Source: Volutella citrinella
Taxonomy: Eukaryota; Ascomycota; Sordariomycetes; Hypocreales; Nectriaceae
Assembly: GCA_034401135.1 (NCBI GenBank)
Contig: JAWZSP010000003.1
Location: forward strand, 3,534,001-3,598,000
Reading direction: 5' to 3'
DNA: 64,000 nt
Both the position numbers and the translations under genes were made by a program. The notes beneath the pieces were generated by a model, which was not told the DNA's origin, ran no database searches, and was given only the letters and a program-made list of their open reading frames with translations. Positions 47,921 to 59,426 of this stretch are shown here, in pieces. How positions within the stretch are numbered: position 1 is the stretch's first letter; each line of letters starts with the position of its first letter.

Positions 47921-49868
47921 ATGAGGATCCTTTGGCGTCTGCCCTCAGGCCGTGTAGAGTCGGTCAACGACTACAAGGGAGTGCTGGTGCCTCTTCATCA
48001 GGCCCATAGGTATAGCCAGTCGGCTAGGTCGGGGAAGACTGAGTTTGAAGCGCCGGGGAACCCGGAACATGATGAAGGGGACGAGGCCAAGGACGACCAT
48101 GATGAGGAACGGGAGGGCATGCTGCAGATGAGTGCCGCCGAGTACACAATTGAGGGCTTGCGCAAAGAGATGAGAGAAGGCCGACAAGGCAGGTGGTCAA
48201 CTTATGAGAGTAAGTGCAGCCGAGAACTTCCCGTCACCAAGATATGCCTAACCGTTGCGTTCAAGTCAAGTCGAAGCTCATCAACAAGGCAATTGGCGAC
48301 ATCGGCATGGGGAGGTATAACTGGCAGCTGTTTATCCTCTGTGGCTTCGGATGGTTGGCAGACAAGTGAGTCTCATTTCTACCTCCTGTTCCAACGTTGG
48401 TCAAATGCTAACTGCCCTCCCCTTTCTAGTCTTTGGATGCAGGTATACAATTGAGCCCTCTCCCAACCGAACCCCTAACTGGAGTGTATGCTAACCAGCT
48501 GGGTAGGGCGTCTCCTTGTGTCTCCCGTCTCTCGAGGCTGAGTTCGGCATCGCTGAAAAGACGGTCCGCTACACGACGAGCTCCCTCTTCCTGGGCCTCG
48601 CCTTCGGGAGCTTCTTCTGGGGCATTGGCTCAGACTTCTTTGGCCGCCGCATCGCTTTCAACTTCACCCTGCTCATCACCGGCGTCTTCGGCATCATGGT
48701 AGGCTATGCGCAGACCTGGGGGGGAGTGTGCGCCTTCTTTGCGGCACTCGGCTTCGGCGTCGGCGGCAATCTCCCCGTCGACGGCGCCGTCTTCCTCGAG
48801 TTCCTCCCAGACGCCTCCAGCGCGCTTCTGACGCTGCTCTCCGTCTGGTGGCCCCTTGGCCAGCTGGCGTCGTCACTCGTCGCCTGGTTCTTCATCGCCC
48901 AGTGGCCTGTCGAGCAGGGCTGGCGCTACTTTGTCGTCACCATCGGCATCTTCACGTTTGGCATGTTCGTCCTCCGCTTCTTCATCTTCCGCCTGCTCGA
49001 ATCGCCCAAGTTCCTCCTGAACAAGGGCCGCCAGCAGGAGGCCGTCGCTGTTGTTCATGGAATCGCCTACCGCAACAACACCAAGACATGGCTTACCTCT
49101 GAGATAATGGATCTCGTAGCTTGTTCCGATGAGGACGAGGAATACTCTCAAGTTTCGAAGCAGGCCCTACCTGGTTCGTCTCTCGATGCCATCAAGGATA
49201 AATTAAAGAGTTTCTCGGGTGAGAGGCTACGGCCTTTGTTCAAGACAAGGACTCTGGGCATGGCCACCGGCCTGATCTGGTTTTGCTGGGCCTCGATCGG
49301 TATGGGCTATCCGCTCTTCAACGCATTTCTCCCTCAATACTTTGCCCGAACACATAGCGCCGAGAGTGGCGGCGGCGTCCAGGACGAAACCGCTACCATC
49401 TCCGCAGCGACCTATCGCAACTATGCCATCACATCCGTCATGGGCGTTCCCGGTAGTCTTCTGGCTGCCTACCTCGTCGACCACCCGTCGCCGTTTCTCG
49501 GTCGTCGTGGAACCCTCGCCAGTTCCACGCTTGTCTCCGCAATCTTCCTCTTCCTGTTCGTCATCTATGGCAATACCGCCTCCACGCAGCTATTCTTTTC
49601 TTGTGTCGAGGCCTTCTCGCAGAACATCATGTACGGCGTTCTCTACGCCTTCACTCCCGAGATCTTCCCAGCGCCGGTGCGCGGGGCGGGCACCGGCGTG
49701 GCCAGCTTCCTCAACCGCATCACAGGTCTGATAGCACCAGTTTTGGCTGCCACGATCCCCGGTGACGGAGCAACGACGCCCATATACATGTCTGCGATCT
49801 TGATCCTCTCCGCCTTCATCGGCATGTGCATGATCCCCATCGAAACTCGAGGCGCTCAAAGGCTATAA
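47921..49868 (+). CDS. MFS transporter, SV2/SVOP-like
   Basis: Four exons (47921-48209, 48266-48365, 48430-48442, 48507-49868) give 587 residues. The third exon is only 13 nt and encodes the end of ADNLWMQ, which links the first membrane helix. Twelve helices are apparent, with the MFS loop 2-3 motif GSDFFGRR and the sugar-porter-like RLLESPKFLLNKGR between helices 6 and 7. The cytosolic N-terminus (about 90 residues) is acidic. The family resembles synaptic vesicle protein 2 / SVOP and fungal putative membrane transporters; the substrate is unknown. The ATG at 47921 (gccATGa) is preferred; an in-frame ATG at 47873 would add 16 residues. It converges with the J-domain gene 247 nt downstream. 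Confidence 0.88.
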
Positions 49869-50115
49869 TATACGGAGCAGAACGCGAACGCAAACAACTT
49901 TGACTATCTGGGGATGGATCGGCATAGAAATTGTGCCATGTACACATCATGTAAAAGTACTGCAGGGTTAGGTATGGAGTCTGGTTTGGGGTCCTAGTTG
50001 TTCTCTCGCGAAGCATATCAGGCACATATAGCAGCTTGCATGTACATAAGGGCAGTGGTTTTGTTGTATATTGGCGTTGTTGATAGCTTTTTTTTTCTTT
50101 CTCTCTGCTAAGCTT

Positions 50116-51302
50116 CTATCGGTTCCCCTTCGCTCCCGCTGGCGCATCCACCCGCCTCTTCCTCAATGAATTACCCATCGAGTCCCGGACAAGAGGATCC
50201 GCCCGGATAGTGTTCTGCACCAGCCACTCCTTCATCTTTCCTTGCAGGCCGCTGGACGCCTCCGCATCACCCCTGTACGGGGCCAGCTCCATTTCCATCA
50301 GCCGCGATACGTCTCCATCCAGCTGCACTGCGAAGCCCTCGAGGCGGTCCAGGTTCTGCTGGAGCGCCTTCTCTTCGTTTTCGGCTTGTTTTCCAGCCTC
50401 GCTGGCCTGGGTCGATACAAGCGGGCCTAGGTGAGACAAGGCGATGTACGACGTGATGATGAACTTGCGCGCAAGAGAAATGACTTGGAAAGGCAGGAAA
50501 GGTGGGTGTGTGGTTACAGTCGTGAAGATGGCGTTGAGCCCGTTGACGAGCGGCGGGAAGTCTGGTCGCATGGTGGTGGATAGCTCAAAGGTGCAAAGCA
50601 CAAGGACAATAAGCCAGCGGTAGTATTTTCCAAACTCGAGGTAGCCAAACAGGCCAAGGACGTAGATGGAAATGGCGGCGACGACGTAGTGGGGAATGAC
50701 GCCGGAGAGGACGCCATGGAAAACATAGTCCTTGATGGTCACGCACTTCTGCCATCCTGTGATTTCGGGCCCGAATCGATCGTACGCGAAGCGCCGCGAT
50801 GCGTCTGTGAGGGTATCGCTGGCCTCCTTCAGATGCATGAAATAGTTGGCCGCGTCTGCGCCCGCAGAGGCGCCAGCCTTGTCGGGATGGTGCTGGGCGG
50901 CGAGGCGGCGGAAGCGAGACTTGATCTCTCTCTCCGCGGCGTTGAATGGCACGTTCAGGTCCTGATAGAAGGACGAGCTCTTGCGCAGGTCGTGGTCGGC
51001 TTCGTAGATTGTGTACAGCAGGTACGCCGAGATGACGATGAACTGGATCACCCGGCGGTGGGCGTTGTGTCGTGCGGAGCCTGACGCAGGCTTGGGGTCG
51101 CCGGCGCGAATGGTGATTCCATAGTAGATGGTCTGGATCCAAGAGGTGGCTAGCTGTTCGACGGCACAAGGCAACGGTCAGCGAATCCGGGCTCAATCGT
51201 CGTCGGTCTTGTCGCGTTCAAGCAGACGTGTGACGGTGGGGGTGTGCAACAACTTACACCAGGTAGGAAGGCCCAGCCTATGATGGATAGATAAGGAGAC
51301 AT
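50116..51302 (-). CDS. Membrane-anchored J-domain (Hsp40) protein
   Basis: Two exons (51302-51258 and 51153-50116) give 360 residues. The first exon contributes only MSPYLSIIGWAFLPG. A hydrophobic segment at about 50-64 precedes the J domain (about 75-145), whose catalytic HPD is at 104-106. Further hydrophobic stretches (about 165-215 and 245-260) suggest a multi-span membrane protein. The family is likely an ER-membrane Hsp70 co-chaperone stimulating BiP/Kar2 or cytosolic Hsp70; the side of the membrane on which the J domain sits cannot be deduced. Yeast Erj5 is a possible relative, but I am not sure. The C-terminus is basic. Confidence 0.87.
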
Positions 51303-52718
51303 GGCGGGCAGTGTCGCATCACAAGAAGCTTTCCCAGCGCAGAGTATTTACCCCAAACTCTAGGGGTTCGGGCGAGTTTTTGGATCTGAAATGGTGATTG
51401 CGCTGGGAGGAAGTGAAGTGGACAGTTTGCTGGTTGAAGCTGGCGACAACCTTGGAGTGGAGGGAGGGCGCAGCAGCGCAGCGGCACCTGCGTCAGAAGT
51501 GGGTCCTTGACTCTGTAATCCGCCGTAATTAGCGTTCTAACTTCTGGGTGCTAGAGCCCGTGCCTGAAGGCTGTGGGAAGCGTCCTGCAGGCGAGGCTAC
51601 GGTAGTGCTGCTATAAATTACCTTCATAGTGGCATGCTCGTGAGATTCCGAGCCTGTGCCTGTTAGTCAGCGCGAAGAAGCACCTGAATGGAAATTCCCT
51701 AGGCCGCCTCCCAGAAATGGACCCGATGCCTGTCCGTGCAACTCATGGGTGGAATGGAATTGCATTGTTACGACACCCTTTCACGACCCCAAGCGCCGAG
51801 TCGCCCCCATCCCAGTGCTTCCATCAGCCCTCTGCGGATCCACTTGTTCATCACTGAGCATCTCTGTCATGCCAAAAATAAGCAGAGGCGCCAGCCAGGA
51901 ACGAATCCTTCCGTGTCCGTGGTCGCACCAGTCCAGATTCAGAGACCGGGCTCCGCTGTAAGCTGCCCAGCGCAAGAACCTCCACGTTGTCCTGATGGTG
52001 AGAGAAAGCATGAGGAGTGTCGATGGCAGACCCTCTAGCCGTTTCCCAGAATGGCATTGGTATCCTGGCCCCGATCATGTGTCTGCGCCAAGGAGGCCTG
52101 CCTACTGGTGCATGAGATTCAGGAAACATGGCCGTTTCCTGTGACAGCGCTAGTCCATCACTCCCAGCCTTGGCAGGTAACTCCGTTTCATATCCCACCT
52201 GCCGCAGCGACTTTCCCATCCAATCACTGCCATGTTCATCTCAAATGGCGACTCGAACATCCAGTGTTGGCGCTTGTTCCATGCTACAACGCGCCGTTTC
52301 CGCATTGACAAAACCCTCCCATCCCCTGCCTCCTTGCCTGTGACTGTGTCATGGAAACCAACTGGCCGCCACGTCCAAGTGCCAAACGTATCAGTCTAAG
52401 CCAGGGTGCCCGCATCTAACTATGGCCCGGGTGGCGGGGAGACGTATCGACATATACCTCCCGATCAACATATTGCTGCCCGAATAACTTCCAAGGTGCC
52501 GTTGGTTTGATGGATTGACGACTGCTGATTCGCCGCTGGAGGCGCCAAAGTCACCGTGTCGAGCCGCGTGCCCTGTAGCATTGATGTCTCGAATTCCAGG
52601 GCGTGAAAGTAAACAAGACAGGAGGCTATATCAAGCATTGTGGTTCTCCTTGAAGTCGCCATCATGTTCTGCATTGTCTGTTTTGTTTCGTTTCCGGCAC
52701 TCCGCTACTCCATTCACG
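51303..52718. other. Intergenic: divergent promoters
   Basis: 1.4 kb between the J-domain gene (-) and the phosphodiesterase gene (+). Short frames near 51656-52343 are unrecognisable. The phosphodiesterase frame stays open upstream to 52515, but that part lacks a signal peptide. Confidence 0.5.
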
Positions 52719-53690
52719 ATGCGGTTCCTGCCTCTCATCCCTTTTGTTGGCACGGTATTGGCTGCTTGCAACGGTCATGATGCCCTCTGCACACGCAAGT
52801 ATTCCCAAGTTACATTCCTTGGCTCCCACAACAGCGCCTTTACGGGGCCAACCCCTGCCCACAATCAGTACAAGTCGGTGAAAGACCAGCTTGGGATGGG
52901 CGTACGGTTCTTGCAGGCTCAGACGCAGGACAAGGATGGCGCCATCCAAATGTGTCATACCTATTGCTGGTTGCTCGACGAGGGACCCTTGGGGGATTAC
53001 TTGAAGGAGATTTCCGACTGGATGGTGAAAAACCCAGACGAGGTCGTTACACTCCTGCTCACCAACATCGATGCAATCAGCCCTGAAAAGTTCGACGATG
53101 CATTCGAGAAGAGCGGCCTGAAGGAGTTTGTCTTCAGGCCCGGCAAGACATTAGCCATGGATGAATGGCCGACGCTGCGGGATCTCCTCGACAAGAAGAC
53201 CAGGCTCGTAGTTTTCATGGGTAATCCCACGCCTCCTCCACATTTGCACTTCCCAGCACCATGCAGTAGCTAACTAACTGGACAGACTACAACATGGATG
53301 AAAGCAAAGTCGACTATATCCTTGACGAATTCAAGTACTTTTGGGAAACCCCCTTTGGCGAGAAAAACCCCAACTTCCCAACTTGCGAAGTGGACCGCCC
53401 CGACAATGGCGATCCAACCAAACTCATGGGCATCATGAACCATATGCTCTACGACGAGGTATTTGGCATTGAGTTCCCCAATCAACTGGGTGCTACCAAG
53501 ACAAACTCGAAAGAGTCGATACAGAAACAGGTGGATCTCTGTGAAGGCAACTGGGGGCGAAGGCCTAATGTGATTCTCGTAAGTGCAACGGTTCTGCCTC
53601 GCAACCGAAGCCCTGCTAACGGGTCCACAGCTGGATTGGATAGACATCGGCGATGCCATGGAAATGCAAAAGTCGCTAAATGCACTATGA
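52719..53690 (+). CDS. Secreted PLC-like phosphodiesterase (PI-PLC X fold)
   Basis: Three exons (52719-53220, 53286-53578, 53631-53690) give 284 residues. A signal peptide occupies about 1-16 (MRFLPLIPFVGTVLAA). The fold is the PI-PLC X / TIM-barrel superfamily: first catalytic His37 in LGSHNSAF, second His80 in QMCHTYC, as His32 and His82 in bacterial PI-PLC. Conserved cysteines suggest disulfides. The last 20 residues come from a tiny third exon and end LNAL, without the Ser/Thr-rich GPI tail found in some relatives. The expected product is an extracellular lipase-like phosphodiesterase with unknown substrate. The start is chosen for the signal peptide. Confidence 0.88.
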
Positions 53691-54674
53691 ATGTATCGGG
53701 AGGTTTTAATTGATTCTTATTGATGTCAGATAGCAATCTACCCTTAGCCTTCTGCTAGTTGAAATCTCCTTGCTGCAAACGTCAACTCGGGCATGTTGTT
53801 CAAGGCCAACAACCGCAAGCATGCCAATTTTGAATGCCCAATGCAAACGAATCTGCAGACCGCGTGCGCAGTATGCGACGGAACCAGACTTCAACAACCA
53901 CTGCTACTAAATGCTGTGATGCGGCACATGGCCTTGCAAACAAAGGACTCCACTGTTTATGTTGCTCAATGGGTGGCGCAAAACGAGGCCGTGTTGAACC
54001 GGCAACTCTGAAATCCGCGCCATGTGATTGGCCACAGCACAAGGTTTAGGCGTTGGAGCTTGCGCAGAGAGGTGCGCTAGCAACAGGGCCCCCTGTCCGG
54101 GGATTCACGGCGATTTCAATAATATGGCCCCGGGGTCATGGTCGGTAGCGATGGGGGCATTGGACAATTTGAACGAGTCGAAAAATTGCGCAGGGCTAGC
54201 ATAGATGAGTGAATACGAGAGGAGAGGAGGCGCAAGAGGCGGATCATGTGATGGCGCGCCTCGAGGGATTGGATGGATTTCACAAGTTGCATATCATGGT
54301 GGCATGCCCTGCTTGGCCTCCAACTCCTGGCGAAATTACACCACCACCACCACCTCAAGTCGACCACCCACCATCCCGCAACGCCCGCTCTTAATTATTC
54401 CGTGCCCTGCACTGGTTCCTTGGACTCTAGCGCGCCTTGATTCGGCCTCTAAAGGCGCCAGTGCCATCGTTAATTTGTCACAGCTGCGACGGCCCGTCAT
54501 TGTGACCTAGCCCCCGGCTTAGGTCGACGGCCCATCCCATCCATCAGTCAAGCTTCCCTCCCTCCCTCCACTATTTGTTTCTTCAGCATCGCGCGCCGCT
54601 TGGACACGCATCCCACTCAGCCCATCATCTCAAGGCCTCGCAAGCTGCCTCGCCTCGCCTGTGGGACTGCCAAG
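53691..54674. other. Intergenic: phosphodiesterase 3' flank and DOMON promoter
   Basis: About 985 nt with no recognisable gene. A short CCACCACCACC run lies near 54340. Confidence 0.5.
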
Positions 54675-56285
54675 ATGCTGTTCCATGCTCTCGGGGCCGC
54701 TACCCTGGCCATCGCGGCAAGTATGACGTTCCCTCATTCGCATCCCCGCGACTCCAGGTCGCATTGATTCTCGGTAGCTGACTTCTCTGCTTGCTCCAGC
54801 TCTCTGGCCCTCACCCGCCTTCGCGCAATCCGACGACCCCGATAAGCCGAGCGGGCAGTCCACCTTCATCTCCCCGAACCGCGACCTCAGCTTCGCCATC
54901 ACTATAGGCGAGGACAACTACAAGGATGTCTACTTCAGCCTGAGAGTCTCCAAGGACAGGTCCTGGGGCGCGGTAGGCCTCGGCAGTCACGAAATGAACG
55001 GTGCCCTGTACCTCATGATCTACCCCAACGAGGACCGCAACGGCGTCATCTTCTCCCCACGACTTACCCAGGGGAATTATGAACCGAAATACTACAGCGA
55101 CCTCAGATACGAAGCCCTCAACGACTCCGGCATCCACGACGGCTTCATGACGTTTACCGCCAAGTGCATGGAACATTGTCGCAGCTGGCCCGGCTTCCAG
55201 GTGCCGGGCAAGGGCTGGATGGACACCTCGTCGTCGGATGTCAAGGCCATCTATGCCCTTGGGCCCAAGGAGGGCTACGGGAGCAACAGGAAGGATGCGC
55301 CACTCAAGTTCCACAATGAATACGGCGTCTTCTCCATGGACCTCAAGCGCACCAGAGGCTCTCCCGACGCCCCAGCCCTCGACGGCAACTCGGAAGCCGT
55401 TGGCACCGCGCTCGTCTCGCACACGACTGACAAGCAAGACTGGAAGACGGCCGTGCACGGGACTTTCATGATCTTTGCCATGCTGGGCTTGTTCCCGCTC
55501 GGCGTTGCACTGCTGCGATTCGGAGGGTGGGTGAGATGGCATAGCATCACACAGGGTGTTGCCATGATCTTCGTTATCACCGGTTTCGTGCTGGGTATAT
55601 TGACCAGCTTCACATATCAGCGGGTAAGTCTTTTTTTCAGGAGAGTCCCGCGTTTGCTCTGCTCACACCAATTGCTAGTCTCGAGGCTTCAACACAGCCC
55701 ATCAGATTCTCGGCATCGTCGTCACGGCCTTCCTTTTCGGCCAGTTTGGCCTCGGCTTCTTGCACCACAGAGACTTCAAGCGCACGCAAGCCCCCACCAA
55801 GTTTGGCATCCCCCATGTCTGGCTCGGCCGTATTCTCCTCTTTTTCGGAATCTTGAATGGCTTCATGTACGTCCCCCTCGCCTCCTACTGCTCTCCCCAA
55901 GAGCCAGGACTGACCGATGAACAGGGGCTTCACACTGGCTTTGAACAGACGTTACGGCACGATTCTTGCCGGCATCATTATTGGTCTGGGTGCTCTCAGT
56001 CTCGTCTTCTTGTTCGGCAAACGGTTCACGGGTCGGCGAGCGCGCGGCCCCAACCCCGCGCCTGCATATCAACCACAACCACAGCCATGGCGACAGCCAC
56101 CTCCTCCGGGCGCGGACACCTCGTATGCCCCCGGGCCACCCCCAGCATACCACGCGCCATCAAGCCCGGGTCCTCAACAGGACTTCGGAGCCCGACCGGT
56201 GTCCCCGTGGCAGCCAGCGAGAAGAAAGGATGACGATGACGATATTGACCTCGGCAGCGTGCAGAGGCCTCGTGAGGTCGTCTAG
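54675..56285 (+). CDS. DOMON-cytochrome b561 membrane protein
   Basis: Four exons (54675-54720, 54800-55623, 55679-55866, 55925-56285) give 472 residues. A signal peptide ends near 24 (AFA|QSDD). A DOMON / cellobiose-dehydrogenase-type cytochrome domain follows (about 35-220). After it come five to six membrane helices of the cytochrome b561 type (about 245-390) with four His in VHGTF, RWHSI, AHQIL and PHVWL, the expected ligands for two hemes. The C-terminal cytosolic tail is Pro/Gln-rich then acidic. Known family theme: transmembrane electron transfer between cytosolic ascorbate-type donors and external acceptors such as Fe(III) or Cu(II). The actual partners here are unknown. Confidence 0.9.
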
Positions 56286-56511
56286 GACAGGTTTGCGTTG
56301 CTCAATCTGGCGTTTGGGAGGGCTTACGACGTTATGTATTCGAGTGTACGATTTTTATGGCAAAAAATACATTTGCGGCATGTTCGCGGTGCCAATCCCT
56401 CTGGCTTTGGTGTTTCGAGATCGCCTGTTGAATCAGAACTGGTTAAACGTTCGTTTTTTAGTTACTAGCTGTCTTGTGGCCTTTGTCTGAAGCACGGGAC
56501 GGCCTCCAGGG

Positions 56512-58341
56512 TCAATCCTCGATCTCATCGCCTTCCAGCCAGATTTCATGCCCGTTCCCTTCTCTGACGAAGAGGCTTGCGAGTGTATTGCAGATGCCCA
56601 CGCCGCTCATGATCCAAAACACCAGGCCCACGACGCCGGTACGAAGGCCAAACCCATATATCACGCCCCCCAACATGGGCCCTAGCGTTCGAGCCGCGCT
56701 GGAAACGCTGTGCCCAACCCCATGTATCGTTCCGAGTACGCTCGGGTGTGGTGAGCAGTTGTTGACGAGGATCGTTGCGCTCGGGAGGACAAACGTACGG
56801 CCGAGCACCTGGATGAAGAGGAGCCCGCAGATGGCAAGCCAGATGGCCGGTCCGGTCTTGGCCCCTGGCGGCTGTGAATCGCTGGGCACGATGGACAGAA
56901 AGGGCATCAGAAAATACGCGATGGGAAAGCAGAGCAGGGACAAGCGCCAGGACAGGATGGTTCCCAGGCGACCGGACACGCGAGGATAGAGGAACAGCTG
57001 CATCGCGATGCCTATGCAGCCGAGGATCGACATGGCCAAGCCGACCGACTGAGGCTGCAAGCCCAGGCCACCAGTGAAGACAAACGGGAGGTTGCGCTGG
57101 TTTTCTGATTGTTTCGGGTCCCAGACCGGAGTGGACAGAAAGACGAACCAGAGGGAGTTGAAGGTCCCGATATGCAAGGCCAGCAGAAAATGTGCCACCA
57201 GCGTGATGGCCACGTTGCGAGTAAACATGCGCCGGAACTCCAACCGCTGTGTATATCGTGGCTTTGGTCGCATCGGCGTCGCTGAGTCGTCCGGGTGCAG
57301 CTCGACGTCGTCGCTCGGCACCGTCTCATACTCGACCCGGCTGGAACCGCTGAAGACGCTCAACCAGCCTAGGAGCGCCCGGAGGCGACGGCCGAGACGG
57401 GTACCGACATCGTCAGGGCCGTCACGGAGAGCCTCGAGCGTCTCCTCGAGCCCGAGCCAGACGGTGAGTGCGGCGCCCGCGAGGAAAATCGAGCTGAGTA
57501 TGTTTGGTGCCGCATAGGGGAAGTTTTTGAAAAAGACGACGGACCCGAAGACGCCCGGGTACGTTCCGGCCGGGTCGGACAGGAGCCCGCCGAGAATGGG
57601 TCCGATGATGACGCCAATGTTGAATGTCATCGGGAGGAGGAGGAAGGCACGGGACTGGTACTTCTTTTCCCGGATGATTTCGCTTATCCTAAAACAAGGC
57701 AGTTCACTGTCAGTTGCGCGACGCAGATGAACATTGTGGCAGCGAGGCCGTTGGGGGGTGGGATGGACGAACATTGTCCGCATGACGCCGACATTACCGT
57801 TAGTGATGCCTCCCAGAGTGCGGAAGAGCAGGGCCTGCCAAAACGTCTTTGAGAAGCCAAATCCCAGACACGAGATGCTCGTTCCGCAGAGCCCTATCAG
57901 GAGCACCGTCTTACGGCCGGCTCGCGGGGAGTCGGCCACCCGGCCCCATGCCATGGCCGTGAGAAACTGCGCGCCGGTGAAGCTGGCGTGCAGAACGCCG
58001 GCCTGCGCGGAAATGGTCGCGTCCGAGAGCGATGGGTCGAACCACTTCAGCTGGTAAAACATGTACGCCTGGAGGGAGGTCTGGACGAGGGGCTCGCTGA
58101 GACGGGCAACTGTTATGGTGAAGAGCTGTCCCTTTTTCGGCAGATCTCTCCAGGCCACGGTTGCAGACGCTCTTTGGTTCTGGGTTGCATCCCGTGAAAG
58201 CTGGTCTTCGTTGCGGTCTGCGCTTGGGTGCAACGAGCTATGATGAGAGGGACCAGCAGTTGACCTGGCATCGTTGCCCCTTAGGGTTTGGGTGTCCGAG
58301 TCGTAAGACTCATTGTCGCTGTCATCTCGGCTCTGCTCCAT
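56512..58341 (-). CDS. MFS transporter, DHA1 / ZIFL-like
   Basis: Two exons (58341-57773 and 57688-56512) give 581 residues. The 84-nt intron (57772-57689) contains no stop and keeps frame, so the unspliced frame also reads through (609 residues). I prefer splicing because it rebuilds VMRTMISEIIREKKYQSRA, the usual helix 4/5 loop. MFS signature GRVADSPRAGRKT lies in loop 2-3, with about twelve helices and a long acidic loop between helices 6 and 7. The Ser/Asp-rich N-terminus is cytosolic. This type is close to plant zinc-induced-facilitator-like and fungal drug:H+ antiporters; the substrate is unknown. It is divergent from ureidoglycolate lyase. Confidence 0.88.
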   Translation of the reverse strand: MEQSRDDSDNESYDSDTQTLRGNDARSTAGPSHHSSLHPSADRNEDQLSRDATQNQRASATVAWRDLPKKGQLFTITVARLSEPLVQTSLQAYMFYQLKWFDPSLSDATISAQAGVLHASFTGAQFLTAMAWGRVADSPRAGRKTVLLIGLCGTSISCLGFGFSKTFWQALLFRTLGGITNGNVGVMRTMFVHPTPQRPRCHNVHLRRATDSELPCFRISEIIREKKYQSRAFLLLPMTFNIGVIIGPILGGLLSDPAGTYPGVFGSVVFFKNFPYAAPNILSSIFLAGAALTVWLGLEETLEALRDGPDDVGTRLGRRLRALLGWLSVFSGSSRVEYETVPSDDVELHPDDSATPMRPKPRYTQRLEFRRMFTRNVAITLVAHFLLALHIGTFNSLWFVFLSTPVWDPKQSENQRNLPFVFTGGLGLQPQSVGLAMSILGCIGIAMQLFLYPRVSGRLGTILSWRLSLLCFPIAYFLMPFLSIVPSDSQPPGAKTGPAIWLAICGLLFIQVLGRTFVLPSATILVNNCSPHPSVLGTIHGVGHSVSSAARTLGPMLGGVIYGFGLRTGVVGLVFWIMSGVGICNTLASLFVREGNGHEIWLEGDEIED

Positions 58342-59249
58342 CCAGGCTGATAAATGTCTACTCCGTTGCTCTTGTTCGGATTTAAAGAGGCGACGTAGGG
58401 TTTGGTCCCGGACATGAGGTGGCTCGATGTGCCAGTGAAGCTTACCGAACCCAGGTATAATGTGGTTGTAGTCTTACAGGGAGCGTGCAATGGACAGTGA
58501 GGAGCTGGGAGCAATGAACATGGAAGATCACGACATGGCACAAACTCTCCACGGAAGATACGGCAGAAAGAGATGTGAATTCCCCACGGGGACAGAGGCA
58601 AACCGACATCGCCATCGGCAAGTTGCTCCCGATGTGGGGCGCTTCTCTGCCATCGTTGAGACTCGGGTTCTTGATGAACACTGGCGCAGCATCGACAGCC
58701 CTACTTCAAGCAATCAATTTCCACAATACTATTCTAAGGATTCAATATTGGGGTTTGTGAAAATCGACAGAGTCGGTGTCAGGAGAGTCTTGTTCAAAGC
58801 GTCTTCATGTCAAGATGCACTATCGATTCCGTCAAGCTAGGATCTGGCTCAACCCCGCATCGGTATCGGGGCCGAGATAGCGGAGGAACCCCGAGACTCT
58901 CGGCGTCGGTCCGGGGTGCTGCAGGGTAGCTTGATGAGGAGTGTGGTTGACTCCTATGCAGGAATCTCTCTTTGGAGTGGTGGACATTTAATGGCCGAGA
59001 TTTCGGGTAACCTATTTTACTCCCTGCTGTGTTGATTGCCCCTTGTCCTCAGCTTAGGCCTCTTCAGAGGTGGTCATCAATGCCAAAGAGTCATGATACC
59101 ACCGAGTGTCAACGCGCATTGTTCACAATACAAGCCTACCTGTACAGAGAAGCGATCATTTCAAGTCACATGCTTCCAGATTCTTGCATCTCGCCCTCCT
59201 CCAATTAATACAGAAACATCCTGGCAAATAAACTATAGGGTGGTAGTGC

Positions 59250-59255
59250 AGATAA
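59250..59255 (+). promoter_or_regulatory. Possible GATA-factor site (AGATAA)
   Basis: Consensus HGATAR for AreA/NIT2-type nitrogen regulators, about 175 nt upstream of the ureidoglycolate lyase ATG. Short motif, so chance is possible. Confidence 0.4.
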
Positions 59256-59356
59256 ACTCATATATGCGGGATAGTGGCGGATATCTCCGGATCCCGAAAC
59301 TGTGCCGGGCGCGGGTGCATACCGTCTTTGGCACACCAGCAGAAGCCGGGGAGTCT

Positions 59357-59362
59357 AGATAA
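59357..59362 (+). promoter_or_regulatory. Possible GATA-factor site (AGATAA)
   Basis: Second AGATAA, about 65 nt before the ureidoglycolate lyase ATG and 107 nt from the first. Paired GATA elements are the usual arrangement in nitrogen-repressed fungal genes. It may lie in the leader rather than the promoter. Confidence 0.4.
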
Positions 59363-59426
59363 AGCAGGGCCCATCCATCGAGTTTCTTCCTCCAGCAGCC
59401 GCCTCCAGGTGTCTTTTCTGTTCAAA

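Larger units (their letters stand above)
58342..59426. other. Intergenic: divergent promoters, transporter and ureidoglycolate lyase
   Basis: About 1.1 kb. It contains a cluster of CGG/CCG triplets (58860-58915), of the kind bound by Zn2Cys6 factors, and two AGATAA elements near the lyase, listed separately. The frame at 58490-58840 is unrecognisable. Confidence 0.5.

Noticed and set aside
54811..55542. 243-codon ORF antisense to the DOMON gene
   Set aside because: Shadow of a GC-rich coding exon; the sense frame has clear DOMON/b561 features.
58860..58916. UaY purine-regulator site (TCGG-N6-CCGA)
   Set aside because: I checked the spacings of the CGG/CCG pairs and none is N6.
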